NCBI RefSeq assembly: GCF_029991245.1
Contig: NZ_JAIVFO010000001.1
Location: 62,001 to 126,000, forward strand
Length of the DNA stretch: 64,000 bases
Source of the DNA: Xanthobacter autotrophicus
Lineage (GTDB): Bacteria; Pseudomonadota; Alphaproteobacteria; Rhizobiales; Xanthobacteraceae
Direction of reading: 5' to 3'
Shown: positions 44,601-51,298 of the stretch, piece after piece
How the letters are laid out: the number at the start of each line of letters is the position of its first letter
Numbering within the stretch: the stretch's first letter is position 1
Translations under genes and position numbers: made by a program
Notes under the pieces: generated by a model
Told to the model about the DNA's origin: nothing
The model's input: the letters and a program-made list of their open reading frames with translations, nothing else
Databases searched by the model: none

Positions 44601-47496
44601 CATCGTGGCCCTCAAGGCCTTCGGTGACAGCGCCAGCGGCACCGCGGTGCTGGTGGAGACGGGCAAGAACAGCTCGATCACCGCGACCAGCGGCATCGGC
44701 ATCACCGCCGGCCAGGGCTTCGGCGACGGCAACGTGGTCGTCACCACCGGCGAGGGCAGCACCATCAATGCCGGCCTCGGCGGCATCGCGGCCCTGAAGC
44801 TCTTCGGCGACAGCGCCACCGTGGGCGGCGACGCCGTGACGGTGACGACCGGCAAGAACAGCTCGATCCTGACCTCCGGCGTCGGCATCACCGCCGGCCA
44901 GTCGTTCGGCGACGGCAACGTGGTGGTGACCACCGGCGAAGGCTCGACCATCGGCTCGAACCCCTTCGTCGACCCCTCGGCGCCGGTCTTCGCGGGCATC
45001 GTTGCCGGCAAGGCCTTCGGCGATGGCAACCTGACGACCACCACCGGCCTCAACAGCATCATCTTTGCCGCGACCAACGGCATCACCTCGGCCCATCTCT
45101 TCGGCACCGGCGACAACAGCGTCACCACCGGCGAGAATTCGGCCATCCTGGCCGGAAACGACGGCATCTACTCGACCTCCCTGTTCACGACCGGCGCCAC
45201 TTCGGTGACCACCGGCACCAACAGCCTGGTCTCTGCCGTTGACGATGGCATCGTCGCGGACAAGTTCGGCGGCTCGGGCGACCTGACGGTCACCATCGGT
45301 GCCACCAGCGCCGTGGTTGCCGGCGACGACGGCATCCAGGTGTCCAACCGCTCCTTCGGGACCGGCAACATCTTCGTGAACGTCCTCGGCGGCACCAACA
45401 TCAAGCCCACCGTGATCTCCGCGGATGACGACGCCATCCACGCCCACGGCTGGGACAATGTGGATGTCACCACCGGTTCGTATGTCCAGATCATCGGTGA
45501 CGCCAACAAGGGTGGGTCCGGCAACGCGATCCGCATCTCGGACGCGGACATCGCCACCGTGACCATCGGCACGAACAACGTCGTGTCCGGCTCGGGCCAG
45601 TCCTGGTCCAACGCCGTGATCTCGGTGCGCAGTGATGACGCGACCACCATCACGGTGGGCGCCGACTCGCTGGTGAGTTCCTGGGCCTACGCCAGCAACG
45701 GCGACATCGTCACCGCTGCCAGCGACATCGTGATCGACACCGACGGCGGTGCGACCCTCATCGAGAACTACGGCACCATCGTTGGTCGCGTCGGCCTGAC
45801 CCACAACGACGACGTGTTCAACAACTACAGCTCGAACACCTGGGTCACGGTCGGCAACAACTACTTCGGCGCCGGCTACGACCAGGTGAACAACCCCGGC
45901 CGCGTGGTCACCGCGCTCCAGGGCGCGGTCGCCGAGACCACCTCGTTCAACGACCTCGAGCTCTTCAACAACGGCGATGCCGCCTATCTCGGCGCCGGCC
46001 TGCTCGACCTTCGGGACGAAGTCCCCGGCCAGATCGCCTGGAACGGCGCCCGCGACGTGACCTACGTGAGCGGCGTGTTCAACGGTACCGGCAACAGCAC
46101 GGTGGGCCTCGACACCTTCGTCGGCGCCGCCGGCTCCACCTCGGACATCCTCCAGGTGGGCGGCCTCGACAAGGACGGCATCGCGATCGCCGGCCTCGTC
46201 ACCACCGGCCAGACCGCGCTGCTGATCAACGACGTCAACACCGGACCCGGCGCGTGGAACCTCGCGGGTATCAAGGTGGTGGACGTGGTCGATCCGGCCG
46301 GCGTGACCTACGGCAAGAACACCCCCGGCGAGACCCCGAGCTTCGTGATCTCCTCGGCTTCGACGAACTACAGCGCCAAGTTCGGCGGTGTGATCGACAA
46401 GGGCCTGTTCTTCTACGACCTCCTCGCCATCGGCAACGACCAGTACCTGATCGGCATGCCCGACCAGGAAGCGTACGAACTGCCGAAGCTGGTCACCGGC
46501 GCCCAGGCCATCTGGCATGAGACCACCGGCGTGTGGCTCGACCGCCAGGCCGACCTGCGCACCTACCTGCAGGGCACGACCACGACCCTCGTCACCAAGG
46601 AAGGCGTGAAGACCGTCAACGGTGCTCCGGGCTCCGTCACCCCCGGCATCTGGGGCAAGGTGGTCGGCAGCTGGGGCTCGCGGGACGCTTCCGACAACTA
46701 CAGCGCCTACGGCCGCTCCTACGGCTTCGACACCGGCTACAACCAGAACATCTACGGGTTCATGGCCGGCGCCGATTTCGGCAAGGAAGGCGTGTTCGGC
46801 CCGAACGACGCAGTGGTGTTCGGTGTCCTCGGCGGCTACCTGACCTCCGACCTCTCGTTCGACTCTTCGCAGACCTCGGCGAACTACTCGGGCGGCACGG
46901 TTGGCGTCTACGCCACCTACATCAACAACAACTGGTTCCTCGACGCCCTGTTCAAGGCTGACTTCCTGTCCATGGACTACGACGCCCCCACCCTCGTCGG
47001 GTCGGGCTACTTCGGTCAGTCCACGGATGCCAAGAACCTCGGCTTCGTGGTCGATACCGGCTACCGCTTCTACAAGTGGGGCGCGTCCGGCTTCGTGGAT
47101 GGCCTTGCCACCCTCAGCTACGTGAACACCAACATTTCGAACCTCACCCTCGTGCCCGGCACGCTGGTGGACTTCGGAAACAACGACAGCCTGCGGGGCA
47201 GCATCGGTGCCCGGGTCGGAGCCAATGCCTACGACGCGGCCACCTACCGGGTCGAGGCCAGCCTCACCGGTCGCCTGTGGTACGAGTTCCTCGGCGACAA
47301 TGCGGTCACGATCTACAACCCCGGCCTGCCCTTCAACACCGTCGATAATTTCGACGGGCTGTTCGGCGAAGTGGGCGTGGGCCTGAACTTCTTCGCCAAG
47401 GACAGCGGCTGGAACGGCTTCACCAATGCCGACGTCAAGTTCGGCGACAGCTACGTCGCCGGCAGCGCGAAGGGTGGCGTTCGCTACCAGTGGTGA
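41650..47496 (+). CDS. Giant autotransporter (type V secretion) with repetitive passenger
   Basis: A 1948-residue outer-membrane protein. An extended signal peptide occupies about residues 1-50 (basic RQRRTR, hydrophobic stretch, AAEA cleavage). The passenger, to about residue 1640, is Gly/Asn/Thr/Ala-rich with repeats built on NGI-x-G-(N/D)-I/V-x-V-x-x-F type beta-helix rungs; from about residue 990 units end in GDGNVVVTTGEGSTI. Residues about 1660-1948 form the autotransporter barrel, starting VTPGIWGKVVGSWGSRD and ending in the aromatic terminal residue of GGVRYQW. The passenger has almost no cysteine (one near the start), as expected for secretion. Likely an adhesin or biofilm factor. A 1972-codon open frame on the other strand is a composition shadow. 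Confidence 0.93.
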   Translation: MANTGGTIHSGVSGEVSLRQRRTRAFLLSTALVPALAVGALLVPTAAEAACNSSGLFTVTVNCTGNDPNGFVLLDVRPVTVNAGAGVTVQSAPFGNALTIGTAASITSNNTAATFNGFIDGIAYGAIGDVTINNFSGASNGLFGDGISAGSLLGDVSVQNFTGSASGNDNGIELSAPAGDINLSGFGGRATGTNGDGIAATSIIGNIKADNFVAASGAGPYIVGGTNGLDLQTTIGNVSVQNFGSSAQGGQNGINVSTDVGNINLSGFTGSAQGTANDGIQAQTSSGNITANNFGANALVTGGVNGLDLSATVAGNINVNNFAGTAQGTLGAGIVAQTAQGDINVNSFSGSATGGLAGIALTTDNGDINVTSFSGTATGTGLVSSGLFASADENITVSTTGAASLSGGLAGVNVLQGGDDVNVTLGGTTQATGGPLGFGVLVNSAYQATGNVDVNTAGGTSVTGGLAGIAINKTSVGGDVTVNTNGTVTGTSGLGVGIGVNTVIDQTTTTSITTAGTTTGGFGGIFASTESVFGNATSTIDTHGQVSGGAGVAITGIATAQGGGKNATSTVEQYGVINNSAAGILAVASANNVATTDVLVDNTIDVTGFGVMALASGKTGSVTVETTTDGAITAGGAGIIAGAAGDDFTVDVTTNAKIDAGSQGIIAGLVGDNGTVTVTNNATITSGGSGIIAFNTGGDTTVNVEEKISAGGLFGAAAFAGGTGDAVLNVNAVIDPPVIGGAAVTFGSGLAQANVNANVQATGIGILAGNVGTGVVDVNINAGGTIQSDGIGVSTFKIGDGATTIDVDAAIGGLTGTATGGDGIFALGIGNTPITIKTTANGTINAGDDGISVAHLGSGDIAITTEAVITAGDEGIQVLSGALAPSSVTVTNNAAINATDNGIFILKGGDGDVTVNANANITSTNGNGIEANALFGTGNVTVAQKDATTITAADIGIIASKSFGTGDVKVTIGEDSTITAGSGGIVALKAFGDSASGTAVLVETGKNSSITATSGIGITAGQGFGDGNVVVTTGEGSTINAGLGGIAALKLFGDSATVGGDAVTVTTGKNSSILTSGVGITAGQSFGDGNVVVTTGEGSTIGSNPFVDPSAPVFAGIVAGKAFGDGNLTTTTGLNSIIFAATNGITSAHLFGTGDNSVTTGENSAILAGNDGIYSTSLFTTGATSVTTGTNSLVSAVDDGIVADKFGGSGDLTVTIGATSAVVAGDDGIQVSNRSFGTGNIFVNVLGGTNIKPTVISADDDAIHAHGWDNVDVTTGSYVQIIGDANKGGSGNAIRISDADIATVTIGTNNVVSGSGQSWSNAVISVRSDDATTITVGADSLVSSWAYASNGDIVTAASDIVIDTDGGATLIENYGTIVGRVGLTHNDDVFNNYSSNTWVTVGNNYFGAGYDQVNNPGRVVTALQGAVAETTSFNDLELFNNGDAAYLGAGLLDLRDEVPGQIAWNGARDVTYVSGVFNGTGNSTVGLDTFVGAAGSTSDILQVGGLDKDGIAIAGLVTTGQTALLINDVNTGPGAWNLAGIKVVDVVDPAGVTYGKNTPGETPSFVISSASTNYSAKFGGVIDKGLFFYDLLAIGNDQYLIGMPDQEAYELPKLVTGAQAIWHETTGVWLDRQADLRTYLQGTTTTLVTKEGVKTVNGAPGSVTPGIWGKVVGSWGSRDASDNYSAYGRSYGFDTGYNQNIYGFMAGADFGKEGVFGPNDAVVFGVLGGYLTSDLSFDSSQTSANYSGGTVGVYATYINNNWFLDALFKADFLSMDYDAPTLVGSGYFGQSTDAKNLGFVVDTGYRFYKWGASGFVDGLATLSYVNTNISNLTLVPGTLVDFGNNDSLRGSIGARVGANAYDAATYRVEASLTGRLWYEFLGDNAVTIYNPGLPFNTVDNFDGLFGEVGVGLNFFAKDSGWNGFTNADVKFGDSYVAGSAKGGVRYQW

Positions 47497-47519
47497 GATC
47501 GCCCGATCGGGCTGAAATG

Positions 47520-47548
47520 AGGCGGCGTGCTCCGGCACGCCGCCTTTC
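47520..47548 (+). terminator. Rho-independent terminator of the autotransporter gene
   Basis: A perfect 10-bp stem (47521-47530 with 47535-47544, loop TCCG), extended by an A-T pair and followed by TTTCCT. It starts 24 bases after the autotransporter stop codon. Confidence 0.8.
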
Positions 47549-47775
47549 CTCACTCAGCGGCAGGCGGATCGGCTCGACCCCCTTCCGGTTAAGGCACCAA
47601 AGCTTTTTCGAGTGAAGCGGATCCTGGTTCGCCCGAAAACGCGTCAACACGAGTGGATCAAAGCGGTGTGGTTCGACCTGCTCGCGACCGATGGGTTCCG
47701 TCTGTCGCAGCCGAACCACTAGGATCTGAAGCGATTGCCGTGAGCCGCTGCAAACGGAAGGCGCTTTCATGCGAG

Positions 47776-48399
47776 ATGTCGGAGACGTCCGTGACCACTT
47801 CCCAATCGTTTTCCCTCCGTTTCGGTGCGGTGCTCGGCGCCGGCGCCGCTGTGATCCTGGCGGTCACCTGGCTGGTGGCCATGTCGGCAGCCGAAGCCCA
47901 GCAGCGCCCGGCCCAGCCGGCGGCTCCCGCTGCTCCCGCGGCTCCGACCGGACCGGTGAAGACCGAGACCCAACGCTTCGATAGCTGGATCCTGACCTGT
48001 CAGGAGCTTCCCCCGGCGGCCGGCGCCAAGACCTCCAAGAGGACCTGCTGGGCCACCATGCGCGTCACTGACGCCAAGTCGAACCGCGTCGTACTGGTCC
48101 TCAAGGTCGGCCGCGACGGCAAGGATGTGCCCACCGTCGCCGTCACCACCCCCACCGGTGTGATCGTGCGCGAAGGCGTCGACATCACGCTTGGACAGAA
48201 CGTGCGGCGCCTCGCCTTCCAGACCTGCGGCCAGGCCGAGTGCGAGGCTTCCATCGCCTATGACCAGGCCTTCGCCAACGATCTCGCCGCCGCCAAGGAG
48301 GCGACAGTGGGCTTCTATCTGGCGGACGGTCGGCAGGTGAACGTCAAGGTGGCCATCGGCGGCATCGACAAGGTTCTCGCCACCCTGAAGAAGGGCTGA
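47776..48399 (+). CDS. Invasion-associated locus B (IalB) family periplasmic protein
   Basis: A 207-residue exported protein. A signal peptide with a hydrophobic run (FGAVLGAGAAVILAVTWLVAM) ends in SAAEAQQ; a Pro/Ala-rich linker follows, then the IalB domain with the typical FDSWILTCQ and paired cysteines (TCQ...RTCWATM and QTCGQAECEASIAYD). Such proteins are common in Hyphomicrobiales, are periplasmic and are of poorly defined function; the founder in Bartonella is linked to erythrocyte invasion. ATG 47776 gives a normal signal peptide. An earlier in-frame start at 47653 would add 41 implausible residues. Confidence 0.88.
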   Translation: MSETSVTTSQSFSLRFGAVLGAGAAVILAVTWLVAMSAAEAQQRPAQPAAPAAPAAPTGPVKTETQRFDSWILTCQELPPAAGAKTSKRTCWATMRVTDAKSNRVVLVLKVGRDGKDVPTVAVTTPTGVIVREGVDITLGQNVRRLAFQTCGQAECEASIAYDQAFANDLAAAKEATVGFYLADGRQVNVKVAIGGIDKVLATLKKG

Positions 48400-48401
48400 T
48401 G

Positions 48402-48436
48402 CCCATGGCCGATAAGCGTGATTCATCGGCCATGGG
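48402..48436. terminator. Perfect 12-bp stem-loop after the IalB gene
   Basis: CCCATGGCCGAT (48402-48413) and its exact complement (48425-48436) flank an 11-base loop, starting three bases after the IalB stop. There is no T-tract; it may still serve as terminator or mRNA-stabilising hairpin. Confidence 0.55.
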
Positions 48437-49018
48437 TACACGCCCGCGCGGAGACTGAGCACTCCCTCTCCCGTACCGGTCAAAGGCCGGCGACGTTGGT
48501 ATGCCCTGACGCTGGGAGAATCCCGATGGCGGGGTATTCCAAGTCCGAGTGGCGACTGAGCCTTCTGCCGGAAGAATTCCGCATAGGGGGTTATGAACCA
48601 GCCGGCGCACGTCGCAGCCGTCCTGTCTGCCCCGGACCGCTTGAGGCGCAGCATCGGGATGACGCGGCACCACCGGGTCGCGTCAGGAAAATGGGCAAAC
48701 CGGCCATTCTGGAACGGTCTACGTGAGCCAAAGTGAGCGGAAAGCGCTCCGGGATCACTGGCCTCGACGGGTGGATAGGCCCAGGGATAACGGTAAGCGG
48801 CATGTGGACGTCGCCCGTTGGCTCATGGTTGCCGAAGACGATCGGCACCACGTCGAGGACGACGAAGTCACCCCCACGGTTCCGATCCGGCGGAAAGACT
48901 CGCTCACATTGGAAGCGCAGTCCGTAGCGTCCGATACGTAGGGCAACGCCGGACGGCAGCGGCTCCCGGGTCTGGCCATGGGCTCAGGTCACCGCCTCCA
49001 CCGAATGCGCCGAGGTGC
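48437..49018. other. No recognisable gene
   Basis: About 580 bases of GC-rich sequence between the IalB hairpin and the IS remnant. Open frames on both strands (for example 48723-48941 plus, 48591-48851 minus) show no known motif and no good ribosome site. It probably represents decayed DNA at the edge of the mobile region. Confidence 0.4.
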
Positions 49019-49235
49019 CACGCGGCAGAACAGATTATCGGGATCTTGAAGGAGCACGAGGCCGGCGTTCCGGTCGCGGAGCTGTGCCGGAAGCACGGCG
49101 TCAGCGATGTGAGCATCGGCAAGTGGAAAGCCCGCTTCGGCGGCCTGGAGGTGTCGGAGGCCAAGCGGCTGCGGGCGCTGGAGGATGAACGACCTGTTCA
49201 TCGGCGAGCTGACCGAGGATGACAAGCTCGTCTAA
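49019..49235 (+). pseudogene. IS3-family transposase OrfA fragment
   Basis: The translation from 49019 to about 49190 (AEQIIGILKEHEAGVPVAE, then HGVSDVSIGKWKARFGG and EAKRLRALEDE) is the N-terminal helix-turn-helix of an IS3/IS407-type OrfA. The start, the leucine zipper and all of OrfB are missing. After LEDE the sequence changes to an unrelated short open stretch (NDLFIGELTEDDKLV, stop at 49233-49235). No terminal inverted repeats are seen, so this is a dead scrap. Confidence 0.75.
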
Positions 49236-49297
49236 CTATTTGATTTAAATTGAATATTATGATGCGAAAAATTCAGATACCCCCGAATGTACCCCCA
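49233..49297. repeat. Island left-end repeat, copy A
   Basis: 65 bases that align without gaps to 50055-50119. Both start TAACTAT and both end with the 22-bp element GATACCCCC-N5-TACCCCCA; the middle has diverged. This looks like the inner left end of an integrated element and marks the left side of the deleted island. Confidence 0.7.
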
Positions 49298-49397
49298 TTC
49301 TTCGCCGCAGCCCCATTGAGCGCCGCAAATCAAAGGAGGGCACGAAATTCCGCGCGTGGGGCCTCAAACGGTCACACCCCATCCCCGCCTGAAAGAA

Positions 49398-49676
49398 CTA
49401 TATCCCCACCCCAGGCGGGGCGACGCGTGCGAGCGAGGCGGTTTTCGGATCGTAAGTGTAGCCGGTGATCGTCCCGTCCCTGATTCTCTCCATCGCTTCA
49501 TCGACGATGAACAGCGGAACAAGGAACCACTCGCGCGGCACCACCGGCTGGCCGAACCTGTCCTTGATCTCGACGTCGAGGCGGGCGGCGCCGAAGATGC
49601 GGTGGATCAGGTTCTCAAGCCGGGTCCGGTTGATGTTGTACAATTCATAGGTCGCGACGATCTCGACGTCAGCCAT
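49398..49676 (-). pseudogene. C-terminal fragment of a GIY-YIG (T5orf172/MUG113-like) nuclease-family protein
   Basis: A 92-residue open stretch (ATYELYNINRTRLENLIHR, DRFGQPVVPREWFLVPL, DEAMERIRDGTITGYTYDP) resembles the C-terminal half of mobile-element GIY-YIG/T5orf172 proteins. The GIY-YIG half is absent, because the sequence upstream becomes the integrase fragment. I therefore read it as the remains of a gene truncated by the deletion that removed the first island. The family call rests on recollection of the conserved pattern and is moderate. Confidence 0.45.
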
Positions 49677-49706
49677 GAGGAAGGTCGGATCGAGCCGTGC
49701 ATTGGC

Positions 49707-49870
49707 GATCCGATGGCGAGGAGCTTCTCCTTGCCCTCAATCCGGTACTTCAGCCGCCAGAGACGCGAGCCGGTGGGATTCATCAGGAGATAGAGACCAC
49801 CGCCGACCGCCAGCTTATAAGGCTTGTCGCCAGCCTTCGCCGCGCGGATGGCCGTGTCGGTCAGGGGCAT
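49707..49870 (-). pseudogene. N-terminal fragment of a P4-type integrase
   Basis: From ATG 49870 the frame encodes MPLTDTAIRAAKAGDKPYKL and about 33 further residues nearly identical to the start of the intact integrase at 58251-59444, then breaks at base 49713 into unrelated sequence. Only the arm-DNA-binding N-terminus remains; the catalytic domain is lost. It is oriented like the intact gene and sits next to a second copy of the tRNA end. Confidence 0.85.
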
Positions 49871-50038
49871 TGGGGGCCGCCCTCAGTGGGCGTACGTTTC
49901 CGACAACCCCAAATTTGCCGGCTGCCAACGGATATCCCCAGACACTCCCGGAGCCTTTCGGACAGGAGAATTAAGCGTCTGTAAGGGTTTTTGGAGCTTT
50001 TTGCACCGACCCGGAAGGGTGAATGGTGCCAGGAGAGG
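49713..50038. repeat. Direct repeat of the integrase start and attachment region (second copy 59287-59628)
   Basis: This stretch of about 326 bases is highly similar to 59287-59628, covering the integrase N-terminus, the upstream region and the 3' end of tRNA-Leu. The left copy lacks about 12-14 bases that contain one of the GATACCCCC elements and one C of the tRNA end. It shows two related islands inserted at the same tRNA. Confidence 0.88.
50023..50038. other. Left attachment site of the intact island (tRNA-Leu 3'-end duplicate)
   Basis: TGGTGCC-AGGAGAGG repeats the 3' end of the tRNA-Leu gene (59611-59627) with one C missing. It marks the left boundary (att) of the 9.6-kb island, and equally the former right boundary of the decayed island to its left. 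Confidence 0.75.
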
Positions 50039-50054
50039 CAACGAATAATTATAT

Positions 50055-50119
50055 TAACTATCTGATATAAAATAAAGTAATCTTCTGACGAATTTTAGAT
50101 ACCCCCAAATATACCCCCA
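50055..50119. repeat. Island left-end repeat, copy B
   Basis: 65-base counterpart of 49233-49297, here at the inner left end of the intact island. It ends with GATACCCCC-AAATA-TACCCCCA (50098-50119). Probably an integrase or excisionase arm-binding region. Confidence 0.7.
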
Positions 50120-50160
50120 ATTTGGCGGACTACCCCTCCACTGCCCTGCGCGCCTGTCGA

Positions 50161-51252
50161 TCATACCCCCTTATCCCATCCCGGAAACAGCTCCTTCAGT
50201 CGCTCCACCGTATGGCGCCATTTCGGGGTGCGGGGGGCGCAGACGGTGTTCTGGTTGCCGAACATGCCGGCCTCGTTCACTGCCTGAGACAAGGGCCGGG
50301 TCGCGAGCCATTCCATAGGCACGAAATATTCGCACCGCTCCGGGTCGTCGGCGACAGTGCGGTAATGGCCCTTCATCACCTCCAGCGCCGGGCGCTCGAC
50401 GCCGCTCTGGTCCGTCACGGTGAAGTTGGAGGCCGGGACAGAGCTGCCGCGCGCTCGGCCGACGCCGACAAAACCGTAGCCGGGCGCCTTCACCCACACC
50501 AGATCGCCATCCTTCAGCAGCTTGAGTGTGCCCGTATACCAGGAGCCGCCGCCCGCGCTGATGAAGCCGTAGCGGCGGGCGTCTTCCCAATCGCGTTCGC
50601 CATCGTGGCCGAAGCTGGCATAGAATTCGCCGTTCCACGGCTCCTTTTCGCCGGAGGCGCTGCTGCTCGACGCAGCCACCTGCGTCTCGACGGGATCGAG
50701 CAGCCACGCGCGGCTCAGCAATTGGCCGGCATCGGTCTCGAACACCTGAAAGCAGAGCACATTGATCGGAATGTCGCGGCGGTTGAGATAGCCGACGATG
50801 CGCTCGCTGGCAGCGTCCAGCTCGGATGCGACGATCACGATCTGGTGGCTCTGGTTGAGCGTGTCGGGATCCAGCTTCTGGCCGAAGCGGCGGGCGAAGG
50901 CCGCGTCGAGGCTGTCGCCACCGGAGAAGCGGGCATAGATGCGATTGAGGTCCTGCGCCTCCAGCGCCTCTGCCCAGGTGGCATAATCGAGAGCCTGCGC
51001 CACCACTTCGCGCGGGGTCTTGCCGCGCTTCAGCTCGATCAGGATCAGCGTGCCGTCGGGAGCAAGGGCGAGGAGGTCGATGCGGCCGGAAAAGCCGGTG
51101 TCCTCCTGCCGGCCGATCATCATCCATTGCCGGGAGAGGATATCCGGCGCGGCGACGATCATGTCTTCCAGCAGCGCCTCACTCGGCAGGCTCGCCTCGC
51201 GCAGCGGAGCCGGCTTTGCGCCGACACGCCAGAGACTGTGATGGATAGGCAT
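50161..51252 (-). CDS. NucS/DUF91-type endonuclease-domain protein
   Basis: A 363-residue protein. Residues about 25-140 have a PD-(D/E)xK nuclease core: D59 in GRIDLLALAPDG, E73 and K75 in LILIELKRGK, and a QALDY segment near 86-90, as in NucS/DUF91 and RecB-like nucleases. The second half (from about residue 205) is a separate domain with GSWYTGTLKLLKDGDLVWVKAPGYGFVGVGR in the middle, which looks like a small PUA/EVE-type beta-barrel. AGGAG 6 bases before ATG 51252 supports the start. It follows the type IIG gene by 46 bases and probably belongs to the same defence module. Confidence 0.75.
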   Translation of the reverse strand: MPIHHSLWRVGAKPAPLREASLPSEALLEDMIVAAPDILSRQWMMIGRQEDTGFSGRIDLLALAPDGTLILIELKRGKTPREVVAQALDYATWAEALEAQDLNRIYARFSGGDSLDAAFARRFGQKLDPDTLNQSHQIVIVASELDAASERIVGYLNRRDIPINVLCFQVFETDAGQLLSRAWLLDPVETQVAASSSSASGEKEPWNGEFYASFGHDGERDWEDARRYGFISAGGGSWYTGTLKLLKDGDLVWVKAPGYGFVGVGRARGSSVPASNFTVTDQSGVERPALEVMKGHYRTVADDPERCEYFVPMEWLATRPLSQAVNEAGMFGNQNTVCAPRTPKWRHTVERLKELFPGWDKGV

Positions 51253-51298
51253 GAGGCTCCTCTCAGGCGAAAGTACTACCCTTTCTCTAACGAAGTAA

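Noticed and set aside
42000-46200. CRISPR-like or direct-repeat array
   Set aside because: The periodicity belongs to protein beta-helix repeats in a continuous frame; there are no constant repeats with unique spacers.
41635-47553. A 1972-codon open frame on the minus strand across the whole autotransporter gene
   Set aside because: It is a codon-phase mirror of a Gly/Asn/Thr-rich repetitive gene. It lacks any domain, signal peptide or credible composition, while the plus strand has a clear signal peptide, passenger and barrel.
48591-48941. Small open frames on both strands between the IalB gene and the IS fragment
   Set aside because: No ribosome site, no known motif, and mutually overlapping frames; best treated as non-coding or decayed DNA.
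49607-49870. An intact 87-residue small protein gene
   Set aside because: The first 53 or so residues copy the integrase N-terminus, and the rest is an out-of-frame read of the neighbouring GIY-YIG-like fragment, so it is a truncated pseudogene.
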